Shown one piece after another: positions 18,501-28,269 of a stretch of DNA of 64,000 bases (its first letter is position 1; every line of letters starts with the position of its first letter). The notes below the pieces were generated by a model. The model searched no databases. It saw only the letters and a program-made list of their open reading frames with translations, and was not told where the DNA came from. Origin of the DNA: Xanthomonas theicola (GTDB taxonomy: Bacteria; Pseudomonadota; Gammaproteobacteria; Xanthomonadales; Xanthomonadaceae); assembly GCF_014236795.1 (NCBI RefSeq), contig NZ_CP049017.1:4475001-4539000 (forward strand), given 5' to 3'. The position numbers and the translations under genes are program-made.

Positions 18501-19668
18501 CTACACAGTAGACAAGGCCAGCGCCACCGTCACCGCCAACAGCGGCCGCACGCTGTACACCGGCCTGGCGCAGCGGGTCGACGGCTTCGCCGCATCGGGG
18601 CTGGTGAACGGCGAGGACGCCAGCGTGCTGACCGGCGTGATCACCCGCGGCGGCCAGGGCCGCAACGCCGGCCGCTACGCGCACACCGCCAGCGGCAGCG
18701 ACGGCAACTACGACCTGACGTTCGTCGACGGCGCGCTCACCATCGACAAGGCCAGCGCCACCGTCACCGCCAACAGCGGCCGCACGCTGTACACCGGCCG
18801 GATGCAGCGGGTCGACGGCTTCGCCGCATCGGGGCTGGTGAACGGCGAGGACGCCAGCGTGCTGACCGGCGTGATCACCCGCGGCGGCCAGGGCCGCAAC
18901 GCCGGCCGCTACGCGCACACCGCCAGCGGCGGCGACGGCAACTACGACCTGACGTTCGTCGACGGCGCGCTCACCATCGACAAGGCCAGCGCCACCGTCA
19001 CCGCCAACAGCGGCCGCACGCTGTACACCGGCCTGGCGCAGCGGGTCGACGGCTTCGCCGCATCGGGGCTGGTGAACGGCGAGGACGCCAGCGTGCTGAC
19101 CGGCGTGATCACTCGCGGCGGCCAGGGCCGCAACGCCGGCCGCTACGCGCACACCGCCAGCGGCAGCGACGGCAACTACGACCTGACGTTCGTCGACGGC
19201 GCGCTCACCATCGACAAGGCCCCTCTGGTCGTCATCGCCAACGGCGACCTCAAGCTCGAAGACGGCCAGCCCTACCGTGGCGGCAACGGCGTGCGCTACA
19301 CAGGCTTCGTCGGCGGCGAGGACGAAGCCGTGCTCGGCGGTGCACTGGTCTATGGCGGCTCGGCGCAAGGCGCGGCGGCGGCGGGCAATTACGCCATCGC
19401 CGTCTCGGGGCTTGCCTCGAACAACTACGCCTTCGACTACCGAAACGGCCGCCTGGCGATCGAGGCATTGGAATCCGAGGTACCGCTGCCCCCGGAAACG
19501 CCGCGCGCCACTCGACGGGTTACCGCTGGCGACATCCAGCGTCTGTTGTATCAGGAGCAGGATGGGCCTGAGCCGCGCCGCGCGCCGACCCGGCGTGGTG
19601 TGCCCGTGGAGCAGACGTTGACCGGCGTGCCATTGACGGTGGAGCCCGATTACATCCGGTTGTGGTGA
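15511..19668 (+). CDS. Filamentous-haemagglutinin-type exoprotein (TpsA) with GLUG and MBG repeats
   Basis: This 1385-residue exoprotein begins with an extended signal peptide (NRVYRLVFDRNRGVWAAAPE, then a hydrophobic core ending PLAVALPPGALP). The TPS secretion domain follows (about 60-330; VNGAGVLFGQSAQVDVGGIV is its conserved beta-helix start), then beta-helical Gly/Asn/Thr-rich repeats. GLUG motifs span about 700-860 (GGLVGNN, GGLIGAQTSGTVDQSYATG). MBG-type domains run from about 927 to 1330 and include three near-identical 78-residue copies. A short basic tail ends at W1385. Its partner transporter is directly upstream. It is likely an adhesin; no toxic C-terminal domain is visible. Confidence 0.9.
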   Translation: MWRHGSSNRVYRLVFDRNRGVWAAAPETARGRGKASGPRRRYAVLLAGMALLGLSPLAVALPPGALPGGGQVVAGQAAISQQGDTLSIDQGTQRAIIDWQRFDIGQDAAVRFNQPGSNAATLNRVTGGRRSQILGKLSANNQVYLVNGAGVLFGQSAQVDVGGIVASTLDIANDDFLNGRDRFSLTGSSTGEVLNQGRITATGGKVALLGRSVGNTGTITAVGGDTVLAAGREVRFAAGADGHLSIAVDASELAVAVRNGGAIQADGGQIVLNAQGANALASAVVGNTGILQARSVAERGGKIVLSADADHGGAVRSAGLLDAGSGHGQGGAISVTGQRIALTGATLDASGATGGGTLKVGGDWQGGAGTARSSTTQIDRGSVLKADATGQGDGGTVVVWSDQHTDFAGNISARGKRTGKGGNAEVSGKARLAYGGRADLRADSGRFGNLLLDPYNVTISNGTQTTGGGFTGNGDDSVINVGTLTAALANANVTVSTGTGGSQAGDISVANAIAWNSGTTLTLNAQRDINLNAAITNANGGLTLNAGRTLNAGAPVDIGTFILQNGTWVQNGAALPGFQAGDFRLSAGSFLRAGGGDGSAGNPYRLTDIYGVQGMRSFLGSHFSLANDIPAQGTRFWNCASSTCAGFLPIGSRNAPFTGSLDGNGWRIDKLSVSVGAVDAYAGLFGALGAGGRISRLGLTDALIAANGSGTNTAGGLVAYNLGHIEGSYVTGTVAASALGATQGTAGGLVGNNSATGSAGSIQGSYAAAAVSATGNRAFAGGLIGAQTSGTVDQSYATGAVVASSNNSNGEAYSGGLIGQNAGTVGQSYALGRASATSLGARFVGGLIGQSFSTPTDVFYATTDRNGNAINGDYNTGAGTGKTYNELTSLATFQNWDIDDAGGTGKVWRSYGGFTTPLLRSFLKPVTATVGNGSRVYNGQTVAVSGNQYTLSDGNAALQGSARFQSVNTRNAGAYSLTMDGLYSDQSSYDIAYAPGTYTVDKASATVTANSGRTLYTGLAQRVDGFAASGLVNGEDASVLTGVITRGGQGRNAGRYAHTASGSDGNYDLTFVDGALTIDKASATVTANSGRTLYTGRMQRVDGFAASGLVNGEDASVLTGVITRGGQGRNAGRYAHTASGGDGNYDLTFVDGALTIDKASATVTANSGRTLYTGLAQRVDGFAASGLVNGEDASVLTGVITRGGQGRNAGRYAHTASGSDGNYDLTFVDGALTIDKAPLVVIANGDLKLEDGQPYRGGNGVRYTGFVGGEDEAVLGGALVYGGSAQGAAAAGNYAIAVSGLASNNYAFDYRNGRLAIEALESEVPLPPETPRATRRVTAGDIQRLLYQEQDGPEPRRAPTRRGVPVEQTLTGVPLTVEPDYIRLW
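18511..19212 (+). repeat. Three tandem 234-bp repeats inside tpsA
   Basis: Units begin at 18511, 18745 and 18979 and are nearly identical. Visible differences are the RMQR/LAQR codons, a Gly/Ser change (SGGDG versus SGSDG) and one synonymous base. Each encodes one MBG domain of 78 residues starting DKASATVTANSGRTLYTG. The low divergence points to recent duplication, so copy number may vary between strains. Confidence 0.95.
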
Positions 19669-20163
19669 TGAGGGCGGCATGCGGCGGGCGCATGCCTGCT
19701 TCGTGGGCATGGGAAAACCCGTACCCTCGCCGTGAGTGCGGCAGCGTCTGGCCTCCTGATAGTTGGCTTGCCGCCTGGCGTCCTGGATTCCGCGGTTGGA
19801 GCGCGCCGGCGCCGTCCGGCGACGCCACCCAGGCGTCGACGAACGCTAGCCGCACCAGGTCGTCGCCGATCCCGTTCGGTCGGGCTGTCGCCACGCGCCT
19901 GCCGGGCGAGCAGGTCGATGACGGCGGCCAAGTACAGCCGTCCTGGGGATGAAAGTGTTGCTTCCCGGCGTCCGTTGCAGCGGGACAGGCCCACCTCTCG
20001 GCTGCCCCCTTTGACAGACCCGGGAATGGGATGTAGTTTGCTGGCGCGCATGGGTCGGGGGAGGCCCATCCGGGGAAACCGCCAGTCACACGGCGGGTCA
20101 AGCGCCGTAATCAATTCGATGACAACGTCATGGATGACGCGGTGCGCGGATCCATGCGAGGGA
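19669..20163. other. Intergenic region between tpsA and rhs
   Basis: These 495 bp hold a degraded IS3 transposase scrap (about 19733-19960, listed separately) and the probable rhs promoter region. Nothing else is recognised. Confidence 0.5.
19733..19960 (-). pseudogene. Degraded IS3-type transposase fragment
   Basis: The minus strand reads GRLYLAAVIDLLARQARGDS and then frame-shifted traces of the following helix. This is the stretch after the first catalytic Asp in IS3 OrfB (compare GWLYLAFVINVYARRIVGW type sequence in intact copies). It is short and heavily altered, so the family call is tentative. Confidence 0.5.
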
Positions 20164-22279
20164 ATGCACATGGATTGGTCTTGCCGCTCCACTTTCATGT
20201 TCCTCTACCAGGCTCCGGCCCATTCTGCCGCCGGGGTGTCCGTCGAGCGACGGCGCTGCGCTCTTGCCGCGTCGGTCATGATCGCCGCCCTGGCTTGTCT
20301 GGTGGCCAGGGAATCCAGTGCCAGGCTCATCCAGAGCCAAGCGGGGGATGGCGGCGCAGCCGGCGTGCCCACGCTGCCCACCGTGAATGCCGTGCACGAT
20401 GGCGTTGCGCCCGGGCGTCTGGACGGCTTCATGGCGCTATGGGGCGTGCCCACGAACATGTTCCCGCGGCCGGACCGCTGGGACGATTTCATCGAACCCA
20501 GCAAGGGCGAACCGGATCCAGCAGGCAACGATGCCGCTGACGAATGCCCGAAGAGCGGCAATCCCGTCGTGTTGCGCACCGGAACCAAGGTCGAGACCGA
20601 CGTCGACTTCACCGGCGGCGGCGAGATGCCCTTGACTCTGCAGCGCACGTTCAACTCGCTGGTCATGGAGAGATTCAATATCTTCGATTCCTGGTACAGC
20701 AACCTCGATCGACAGCTGATTCTCCATCCCGATACCAATGAAGCCCGCATGCGCCGGCCCGACGGGCGCTATCTGAAGTTCGCCAAGGGTGCCGACGGCA
20801 TCTACCGGGAAGGCGGTTCCCAGCAGGGGGGGGCGGCGGCTGCCCGCCGGCCCGGACACGTGGGTCTACGTGAACCCTGATCTCACCACCGAGACTTATC
20901 TCGGCAGCAGGATGGTGGAAATCCGCAACCCCAACGGCGTTCGCTGGACGCTGAGCTATGGCGGCCCCGAAGGTGCGCAGTTGCAGCGCGTGACCCATAG
21001 CAATGGACGGTCCATGGAGTTCACCTGGATCCAGAAGAATGCACAGACGGGTGTCGGTCCGCGCGTGGTCGGCGTGCGCGATCCGCAGGGGAACGTCATC
21101 GAGTACGGGTACACCCAGGACATGTATGGCTTCCTGGAGACGGTGACCCACAAAGGCGATCCGGCCACCACGATCAAATACCACTACCTGTACAAGGAGC
21201 TCGGCCAGACCTACGGGATACCGCTGCTCACCGGGAAATCGATCGATGGTCGGCGCTACTCGATGTACACCTACGACGATCAGCGCCGGGCGACCTCCAC
21301 CGCGCACGCCGGGGGTGTCGAACGCTTCGGGTTCTCGTACGAGCAGGGCCGCAATGGCGAGCGTGTCACCGTGGAGACCAATCCGTTGGGGAAGGTCGCC
21401 CGATACCGCTTCAAGGACCGCCGCCTGGTGGCGATCGAAGGCTTGCCTTCCGCCAATTGCGCCGCCGGCCACAGCGAAACGCACTACGACGGCAACGGCA
21501 ACAAGCAGTTCACCTCGGACTTCGAAGGCAATCTGACCCGTTTCCAGTACGACGCGCATGGCCATCTGCTGCGCCGGGAAGAGGCCAGTGGAACCCCGGT
21601 CGCACGCGTCACCACGTTCGAATGGGACGAGCAGGCCAATCGCGTGGCCGCTGAAACGCTGCAGGGCGTCCTGGAAACCCGATACAGCTACGACAGCAAC
21701 AATCGCCTGACCGTGCGTACTGAGAAGAGCCTTGCGGCCGGCAACGCGCAAGGCGAAGTGCAGACCACCACCTTCAGTTACCAGCTTCATCCCAATGGCC
21801 TGGTCAGCCGCATGGTGGAGGATGGGCCGGCGGCGGGCAACGGCGATGCGGTGACATCGACCTATTCGAGCGCCGGAGACCTCATCCGCATCGAGAACAG
21901 CGCGGGCCACGCCATCGTCATGGGGGACTACAACGGTTATGGCTACCCCGGCTACCTGATCGATGCGAACGGGCTGCGCAAGCACATCGCCTACGATGCG
22001 CGTGGGCGGCCGCTGGAGGTGCGTCTGGTGCTGGCGGCCGGGAACAGGACCACGCGCTATGAATACGATGCCTTCGGAAAGCTCGCCGCGATGACGGGAC
22101 CGGACGACGTGCGGACCTCCAACCTCTACGACGTGGCAGGGTGCCTGCTTTCGACCTCCATTCCCGAGCCGGGCGGGAGCTTTGCCGAGACCCGGTACAC
22201 GTACAACGCGCTGTCGCTTCCGACCAGCATGACCGTGCAGCGGGTCTTTGCCGATCCGGGCCGGGGGACGCAGCCATGA
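20164..22279 (+). pseudogene. RHS/YD-repeat protein, frameshifted at a G8 tract (rhs1)
   Basis: It starts at ATG 20164 (MHMDWSCRST; ATG 20170 is also possible) with a signal-like segment (LAASVMIAALACLVARESSA). The RHS N-terminal module follows (NPVVLRTGTKVETDVDFTGG, LTLQRTFNS). The frame is lost at a run of eight G (20826-20833). It resumes in another frame as GPDTWVYVNPDLTTETYLGS and continues through YD repeats (MEFTWIQKNAQTG, RYRFKDRRLVAIEG, RYEYDAFGKLAAMTG) to the stop at 22279. Restoring one base gives about 705 residues. The stop overlaps the next ATG (ATGA). The product would be an exported RHS fragment; whether the shift is real, phase-variable or a sequencing error is open. Confidence 0.75.
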
Positions 22280-25200
22280 GCGCGTGCATCCGCAATGTCC
22301 TGCTGGCCGCAGTGCTGTTCTTCGCCTGGATCGGCAGCGCGTCGGCCGCGGCATGGGTGCAACTTGTCGGTCCGCCGAGCAACGCCTACCAGGCGCCCGC
22401 CGCCTTCGATCTCGGTGTCCGCTGGGGAGTGACCACGACCGGCCCCAAGGCGGAGTATCTGGACAATCTGCGCCTGCTGCGCAATGGCACGGTCGTGACC
22501 ATGCAAGCGGGAGGGGTCTATCGCGAAGTGGGGTTGAGCCCGGGCGCCTACACCTACGAACTTCGCGCGGACGCCGTGCGCAATCTCCCCGATGGCGACC
22601 AGACCCGGCGATCCCTGGTGTCGGCGGTGGGACCGATCACGGTCAATGCGCCGCCCGCGCCATTCGATGGCGCGGAATTCGTATCATTGCAGATTCCCGG
22701 CCCCCTGCAACACCGCACGTCCTATACGTTCTCCGCGACCGTCCGCAATGCCGGCAACACCACATGGCCGGCGGGCGACGACTACCAGTTGGCGATGGCC
22801 CATGACGGCAACGCCAGGGCCTGGTCGTTTTCCAACGTTTCGGCGCCCCATGCGGTTGCGCCCGGGCAGACGGCGACCTTCACCTTCAATGTCGTTTCGC
22901 CTCCACCAGGAGAGAATGGCAGATGCACCGCAATGGCGCCGGCCGGTTCGGCGCAGCTTCCGAGCTGGCCACGCGATGGGTGGACGGGCCGATCAACAAG
23001 GCGCATTTCATCGACCAGGTCGTCCCCGACCGGATGGAGGCGGGCAAGACCTACAACATCTCGTTGCGCATGCGAAATGCGGGCAACACCACCTGGACAT
23101 CGGCTGCCAGGTACGCATTGGGCGCATTGAACGACAACACCGTCTGGGGCACCGGGCGATTGGCGCTCGCCGAAGCGGTTGGCCCGGGCGCGGCGGCGAC
23201 ATTCGCGGCCCAGGTGCGCGCGCCGACCACGCCGGGCGTCTACGACTTCCGATGGCAGATGGTGCAGGACGGGGTGGAATGGTTCGGCGTCCACACCACC
23301 CACGTGGCCGTGACCGTCACCGCCCCGCCCTCCATCGTGACTGGCCACATCGACGGCCTGGCCGCGGACGGCAGCGCATTGCGGGGGTGGGCCTGCAGCA
23401 CCCATCGCAACGACCCGATCGACGTGCATCTCTATGCGCGTGGCGCGTATGGGCAGGGCGGGGTGTTCCTCGGCGCGGCGCGGGCGAACCTTGCCAGCGA
23501 GCCGGCCGTGGCCGCGGCCTGCAAGGCGTCGGGGAACCAGTACCGGTTCAGCCTGCCACTGACCTACGCGCAGCGCCGCGAGCAAGCCGGGCAACTGCTC
23601 TATGTCCACGGAATTTCGCCGGTGGGTGGCGCCAACAGCGTCATCGCCGGGTCCGGCACGCACCGCGTAGCGCCGGCCCTCGTGGGAAGCATCACCGCCA
23701 ACCCCAACCCTTGCACCATCGCGTGGGCACAGTCTGCCTGCGCGACCACCGTGCAATGGCTGGTGTCGGAGGGCGATGCGCAATTGTGGGGAGCGGTGGG
23801 AGCAGGCGCGGGCACGCGGTTGGCCAGCGGCCCCGGCGGCAGCGTGGCGCTGAACGACATCACCGCGGCCGGTCTCCGGCTTTGGCTGGTCAGTGGCGGG
23901 GAAACGCTTGCCACGTCGTCCGTTTCCGCCGTGGCGGCTGTCCAGTCAGGCGAAGTGCTGTCCAGGACGGAGTTCGCCTATGACGAGCTGGGGCGGATGA
24001 TTTCCCACACCGAGGGCGATGGCACGGCCAGCCGGATGCGCTACGACGGCAACGGCAACCTCCTGGAGAAAACCAACGCGAAAGGCGAGCGTGACGTCTT
24101 CACCTATGACGCGCTGGGGCGTCGCTCGACGTCGCGCAACGGCACCGGCGGCCTGACGACCTACCAGTACAGTGCGCACGACCGTCTTGTCGCGGTCACC
24201 GATCCTCGCGGGCTCGTCACACGCTACGCTCGCGATGGATTCGCGCGGCTCTGGCGCCAGGAAAGCCCGGATTCGGGCGTGACCACCTTCACCTATGCCG
24301 CACCCGCACGGGTCACCAGCCGCACACGCGCCGATGGGGTGACGGTGTCCGCTACCTACGACGCGCTGGGGCGCACGCGCGCACTGTCGGCGGGCCAGGA
24401 CGACCGTCTGCTGGAGTACGACGGCTGCGCCAATGGCATTGGCAGGCTGTGCACCGTGACGGTTGCCGGTTCCACCGTGAAGTTGGGATACGCCCAGGAT
24501 GGGCAGGTGGCCCTGCGTGAAGAGTTCCCGGCGATGCCGGCGGTCGTGGCGAGCCGGCTGCGGATCTCGCATGACATGGCAGGTCGAGTGTCCGAGGTGA
24601 TCTATCCCGACGGCATGGCGGCGAGCTATGGCTACAGTGGAAAGTGGCTCACTTCCTTGAACGTGCGGGGCAATGGCTGGAGCAGGCAGGTCGTCGCCGG
24701 CGCCACGTACGCCGCCCATGGCGGCGTGACGACCCTGACCCTTGGGAATGGAACGCGCTATCGGAATCACTATGACGCAGTCGGCAGGGTTGATCGTCGC
24801 ACCGCCCTGCTGGACAATCCAGCCGCCGCCTTGGAGGACCTGTCCTATGCCTACGACGGAGCGGGCGCCATCGCGGCGATCACCGATCGACTGGACGGCG
24901 CCATGAGCCAGACCATCACCTACGACGCGGCCGGGCGGCTCGGCACCCTGCAACGCGGTGGCGTGTCGCATGCGATGGGATATGACGGCAACGGCAACTG
25001 GTTGACCCATTCGGATGGAAGTTCGCTGCGCACGTTCCGGTTCGAGGCGGCGAGCAATCGCCTGACGGGATACGTCACCAATCGTCAAGGCGACGCCGAC
25101 CGGCAGTACGCATATGACGCGGTCGGCAATCGGATCGGCGAGACGGCCCAGGGGAGTCGGCGTTCCTTCCACTACGACGGCTTCAATCGGCTCGCGCGGG

Positions 25201-25484
25201 TCGAGGTCGATGGCGCGGGGACGCAGTACCTGGTGAACGGACTGGGCCAGCGCAGCGGCAAGCGGCGCGGCGATGGCAGCGCGGCGAGTTACCTCTACGC
25301 CGGGCAGAACCAGCTCATGGCGGACAAGGAGTCCTCGTCGGGCTGGAGCAACTACCTGTGGTTCGGCGGGCAGCTGGTGGGCGTGGTGCGCGTGGACACG
25401 CTCTACCATGTCCGTGGCGATCATCTCGGCCGTCCGTCGTTGGCGACCGACGACGTGGGCCAGGTGAACCGCCCCGGATTTTGA
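22276..25484 (+). pseudogene. RHS-repeat protein, frameshifted and cut by IS3 (rhs2)
   Basis: ATG 22276 overlaps the rhs1 stop by 4 bp. A clear signal peptide (LLAAVLFFAWIGSASAAAW) is followed by Ig-like domains (VRNAGNTTWPAGDDYQLAMA). The frame shifts between about 22910 and 22925 and resumes with FGAASELATRWVDG and a second Ig-like copy (MRNAGNTTWTSAARYALGAL). From about 23960 YD repeats run (MRYDGNGNLLEKT, FTYDALGRRS, AYDAVGNRIGET) to the RHS core motif VRGDHLGRPSLATDD. The coding sequence then enters the IS at 25465 and stops at 25484, so any variable C-terminal toxin is absent. A short stop (VSHPG) would follow even without the IS. Confidence 0.75.
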
Positions 25485-25514
25485 GGAGGCTCGAACTCTT
25501 GAGAGAATAGAGCC

Positions 25515-25841
25515 ATGAACAAGAAATCAAGCAAGTTTTCCCCTGAAGTCCGCGAGCGTGCGGTGTGCCTGGTTCGGGAGCAACGCGGCGAGCATTCATC
25601 GACGTGGGCTGCGGTCGAATCGATTGCACCAATGATAGGCTGCACGCCTCAGACGCTGCTGGACTGGGTCAAGCGCTCCGAGATAGATAGCGGCGAGCGG
25701 GATGGCATCAGCACTGCTGAGCGTGAACGTCTCAAGGCACTGGAGCGTGAGGTCAAGGAATTGCGTCGAGCCAACGAGATTCTCAAGACCGCTAGTGTTT
25801 TTTTCGCGCAGGCGGAGCTCGACCGCAAACTGAAGTCGTAA
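25515..25841 (+). CDS. IS3-group transposase OrfA
   Basis: This 108-residue protein starts [20 protein letters not shown]. It has the [23 protein letters not shown] and a coiled tail [20 protein letters not shown] ending in [13 protein letters not shown]. The orfB frame opens near the orfA stop. By family precedent a -1 ribosomal shift near the T7 run (25798-25804) or the AAACTGAAG end would make the OrfAB fusion that is the active transposase. Confidence 0.92.
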   Translation: MNKKSSKFSPEVRERAVCLVREQRGEHSSTWAAVESIAPMIGCTPQTLLDWVKRSEIDSGERDGISTAERERLKALEREVKELRRANEILKTASVFFAQAELDRKLKS

Positions 25842-25897
25842 ATACTTATATCGATCGCTACCGGGATGGCCACGGGGTCGAGCCGATCTGCAAGGTA

Positions 25898-26746
25898 TTG
25901 CAGGTTGCCCCATCGGCGTACCGGCGTTATGCAGCGCGGCAACGTAACCCTCAATTGTGTTGCGCCCGCAGCCAGCGCGACGCGGTACTGCGTATTGAGA
26001 TCGACCGGGTGTGGCACGCCAACATGCGCGTGTATGGTGCCGATAAGGTCTGGCGGCAGTTGAACCGTGAAGGCATTGCTATCGCACGTTGTACGGTGGA
26101 GAGATTGATGCGTCAGCAAGGACTTCAGGGAGCACGGCGCGGCAAACATATTCGCACCACGCGTGCCGATCCGAAGGCGTCATGCCCGCTGGACCGAGTC
26201 AATCGTCAGTTCAAGGCGGATCGTCCCAATCAGCTTTGGGTCTCCGACTTTACCTATGTATCGACTTGGCAAGGTTGGCTGTACGTCGCCTTCGTTATCA
26301 ACGTGTATGCCCGGCGTATCGTTGGCTGGCGCGTGAGCAGCCGCATGACGACGGACTTCGTCCTGGATGCACTGGAACAGGCGCTCTATGCTCGCCAACC
26401 GGAGAGCAAGGTTAGCCTGATCCATCATTCCGACAGAGGATCGCAATATGTTGGAATTCGCTACAGCGAACGATTGGCCGAAGCCGGCATTGCGCCATCG
26501 GTTGGCAGTCGTGGGGACAGCTACGACAACGCCTTGGCCGAAACCATCAATGGCCTATACAAGGCGGAATTGATTCATCGTCGTGGACCCTGGAAAACCA
26601 GGGAATCCGTCGAACTGGCCACGCTCGAATGGGTGGCCTGGTTCAACCATCATCGACTGCTGGAATCCATCGGCTATATCCCTCTGGCAGAAGCTGAGGC
26701 AAACTACTACAGCCAATTCATGAGCACTGCCTTGATGCCGGCTTAA
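25898..26746 (+). CDS. IS3-group transposase OrfB (DDE)
   Basis: The frame is open from about 25841 ([20 protein letters not shown]) and the listed start TTG 25898 is nominal; production as an OrfAB fusion is expected. An HTH_21 region (MRVYGADKVWRQLNREGIAI) precedes the rve core. DDE residues are in WVSDFTYVSTWQ, IHHSDRGSQYVGI and LAETINGLYKAELI. It ends at 26746 with no stops inside, so it should be active. Confidence 0.92.
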   Translation: MQVAPSAYRRYAARQRNPQLCCARSQRDAVLRIEIDRVWHANMRVYGADKVWRQLNREGIAIARCTVERLMRQQGLQGARRGKHIRTTRADPKASCPLDRVNRQFKADRPNQLWVSDFTYVSTWQGWLYVAFVINVYARRIVGWRVSSRMTTDFVLDALEQALYARQPESKVSLIHHSDRGSQYVGIRYSERLAEAGIAPSVGSRGDSYDNALAETINGLYKAELIHRRGPWKTRESVELATLEWVAWFNHHRLLESIGYIPLAEAEANYYSQFMSTALMPA

Positions 26747-26871
26747 CTTAAACAAAATAGCCTCCGCGAAAGTCGGGGCGGTTCAAGGTGTCGCATCCCG
26801 GATGATTATATGGACTCTAAGCGCTATCCACTTTTCATGGCCAGATCCGTTTTGCAGGGGTTGATAGAGTC

Positions 26872-27450
26872 TGATCCTGCCCCCGAACAACGGACACCCG
26901 CTTAAGCTAGATTTTGTGCCTCAAACTGCTCGGAGCTGAGATAGCCCAGCGTGGAATGCAGTCGGCTGCGCTTGTAGTAGATCTCAACGTAGTCGAACAC
27001 CTGCGCCTTGGCCTGTACACGCGTTGAGCATCGCTCGCCGTGGATGGCCTCCACTTTGAGGCTGTGATTCCAGCTTTCCATCGCTGCATTGCCATAGCAG
27101 TTGCCTTTTGCACGCATGCTCGCCACCAACCCGTGTTGCTCCAGGATGGTGCGGTGATCCTTGGCGCAGTACGGCATGCCGCGGTCGCTGTGTACGATCA
27201 CGCCCTTGGGAAAACTACGACGAAACAGCGCCATCATGAGCGCATCGCAGACCAACACTGCCGTCATGCGATCGCTCATGGCCCAGCCGACAACCTTGCG
27301 CGAGTACAGGTCCAGGACCATCGCCAGATAAAGTCACCCTCGTCGGTGTGGATGTAGGGGATGTCGATGGCCCATGCCCGGTGGGGACGCTGCGCGGTGA
27401 AGTGCTGCTGGAGCAGATTTTCCGCAACCGGCAGGCGGTGCCTGGAGTTG
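26872..27450 (-). pseudogene. IS3-family OrfB fragment, N-terminally truncated and frameshifted
   Basis: The minus strand reads NSRHRLPVAENLLQQHF and AWAIDIPYIHTDEG. A small deletion near 27330-27340 shifts the frame, which continues as MVLDLYSRKVVGWAMSDRMT, VIVHSDRG and AAMESWNHSLKVEAIHGERC to QFEAQNLA at 26902. The right end (about 26872-26900) shares tgatcctgcccccg with the debris near 10452-10465. The left part of the element is missing beyond 27450, where a hydrolase tail begins. Confidence 0.8.
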
Positions 27451-27582
27451 ATGGCGGGGCCGCTGCGCGCGGTGGCCGACGATGTGCGTGGCCAGATCAT
27501 GGTGGACAGCGGGCACTTCATCCCGGAAGAGCGGCCCGAGGCGCTCACTGGCCTTCTCGCCGCGTTCCTGGCTGATCGATGA
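27450..27582 (+). pseudogene. Alpha/beta-hydrolase, C-terminal remnant
   Basis: The frame directly after the IS junction reads PLRAVADDVRGQIMVDSGHF and then IPEERPEALTGLLAAFLADR before a TGA. G-H-F/W-I-P-E-E-x-P is the usual ending of epoxide-hydrolase/dehalogenase-like proteins, with the catalytic His in SGHFIPEE. Everything upstream of the His strand has been lost to the IS. It is too short to fold by itself. Confidence 0.65.
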
Positions 27583-27873
27583 GGGAGGCAGGCGCGCCGC
27601 CGTTTACGGCGTGCCGGGCACGGTGCTGCGCTTGGCTCCCGCCGGACGTAGGGGGAGTCAGGGCGCTGTCTGGCTCACGACCTGCGATTGATGCATCGAC
27701 TGCGGTGTGGCGGCGGTGTCGACTGCCGGGGCGGCGCGCCGCCGCCGCAGGCCTGTCCCGGAAGTCAGCAATTGGCATGCCGCGTCCATGTAACATCCAA
27801 GGTGTCTGTGCGTTCGCAGTCGATCGCCAGCGCATGCCGTGTCGCAAAAGCCATTTCTGAACAAGGGGAACAT

Positions 27874-28269
27874 GTGAACAAGAAATCTCTCGAATCCATC
27901 GCTTCCGCCAAGGCCAAGCTGGAAGAAGAACTTCGCAATCTGGAAGCACAGGAAGCGCAATTGCGCCAAGGCCAGGCGGATGGCGCATTCGCCGAGGTCG
28001 TGCGCCTGCTCGGGCAATATGCTGAATACTTCAGTGCCAAGCAACGGTCCGAGGTCGCGACGCTGGCCGGCGCCGCAACCGTCAAGTCGAAGAAAGCGGC
28101 GTCCGTGAAAAAAGAGGTCGCGCCGAAATACTGGCTTCCGCACACCCAGGACACCTGGTCCGGACGTGGGCGCACGCCGCGTGCGTTCGCGGCCTGGGAA
28201 GGCACGGCAGCCTACAAGAACTGGAAATCGAAGCATCCGGATGAGAAGTTCCCCGCCTATCCTGGATGA
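27874..28269 (+). CDS. H-NS family nucleoid-associated regulator
   Basis: This 131-residue protein starts at GTG 27874 with aaggggaa 4-11 bp upstream. The N-terminal half is a coiled-coil oligomerisation region (SIASAKAKLEEELRNLEAQE). A Lys-rich linker (KSKKAASVKKEVAPKYW) leads to the C-terminal DNA-binding domain with the H-NS core motif WSGRGRTPRAFAAWEG and a terminal WKSKHPDEKFPAYPG. Xanthomonads use such proteins (XrvA and relatives) to silence AT-rich or acquired DNA. Its place beside IS-rich accessory genes fits, though no target can be assigned. Confidence 0.9.
   Translation: MNKKSLESIASAKAKLEEELRNLEAQEAQLRQGQADGAFAEVVRLLGQYAEYFSAKQRSEVATLAGAATVKSKKAASVKKEVAPKYWLPHTQDTWSGRGRTPRAFAAWEGTAAYKNWKSKHPDEKFPAYPG

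Larger units (their letters stand above)
25465..26785 (+). mobile_element. Intact IS3-group element, 1321 bp, AGG target duplication
   Basis: The 27-bp terminal inverted repeats match at 23 positions (25465-25491 against the reverse complement of 26759-26785; both start tgaaccgccccg). A 3-bp direct repeat agg flanks it (25462-25464 and 26786-26788). orfA and orfB are both intact, making this the only apparently complete IS in the window and probably the youngest. It truncates rhs2. Confidence 0.95.

Noticed and set aside
18511..19212. CRISPR-like tandem array
   Set aside because: The repeats are 234 bp, contiguous without spacers and in frame within a secreted protein, so they are protein-domain duplications.
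16381..19710. Long minus-strand frame opposite tpsA
   Set aside because: It mirrors the tpsA repeats in antisense and has no independent start signal or recognisable motif.
25441..25484. GNRPGF-type ending of rhs2 as a natural C-terminus
   Set aside because: The last residues come from the IS3 inverted repeat.
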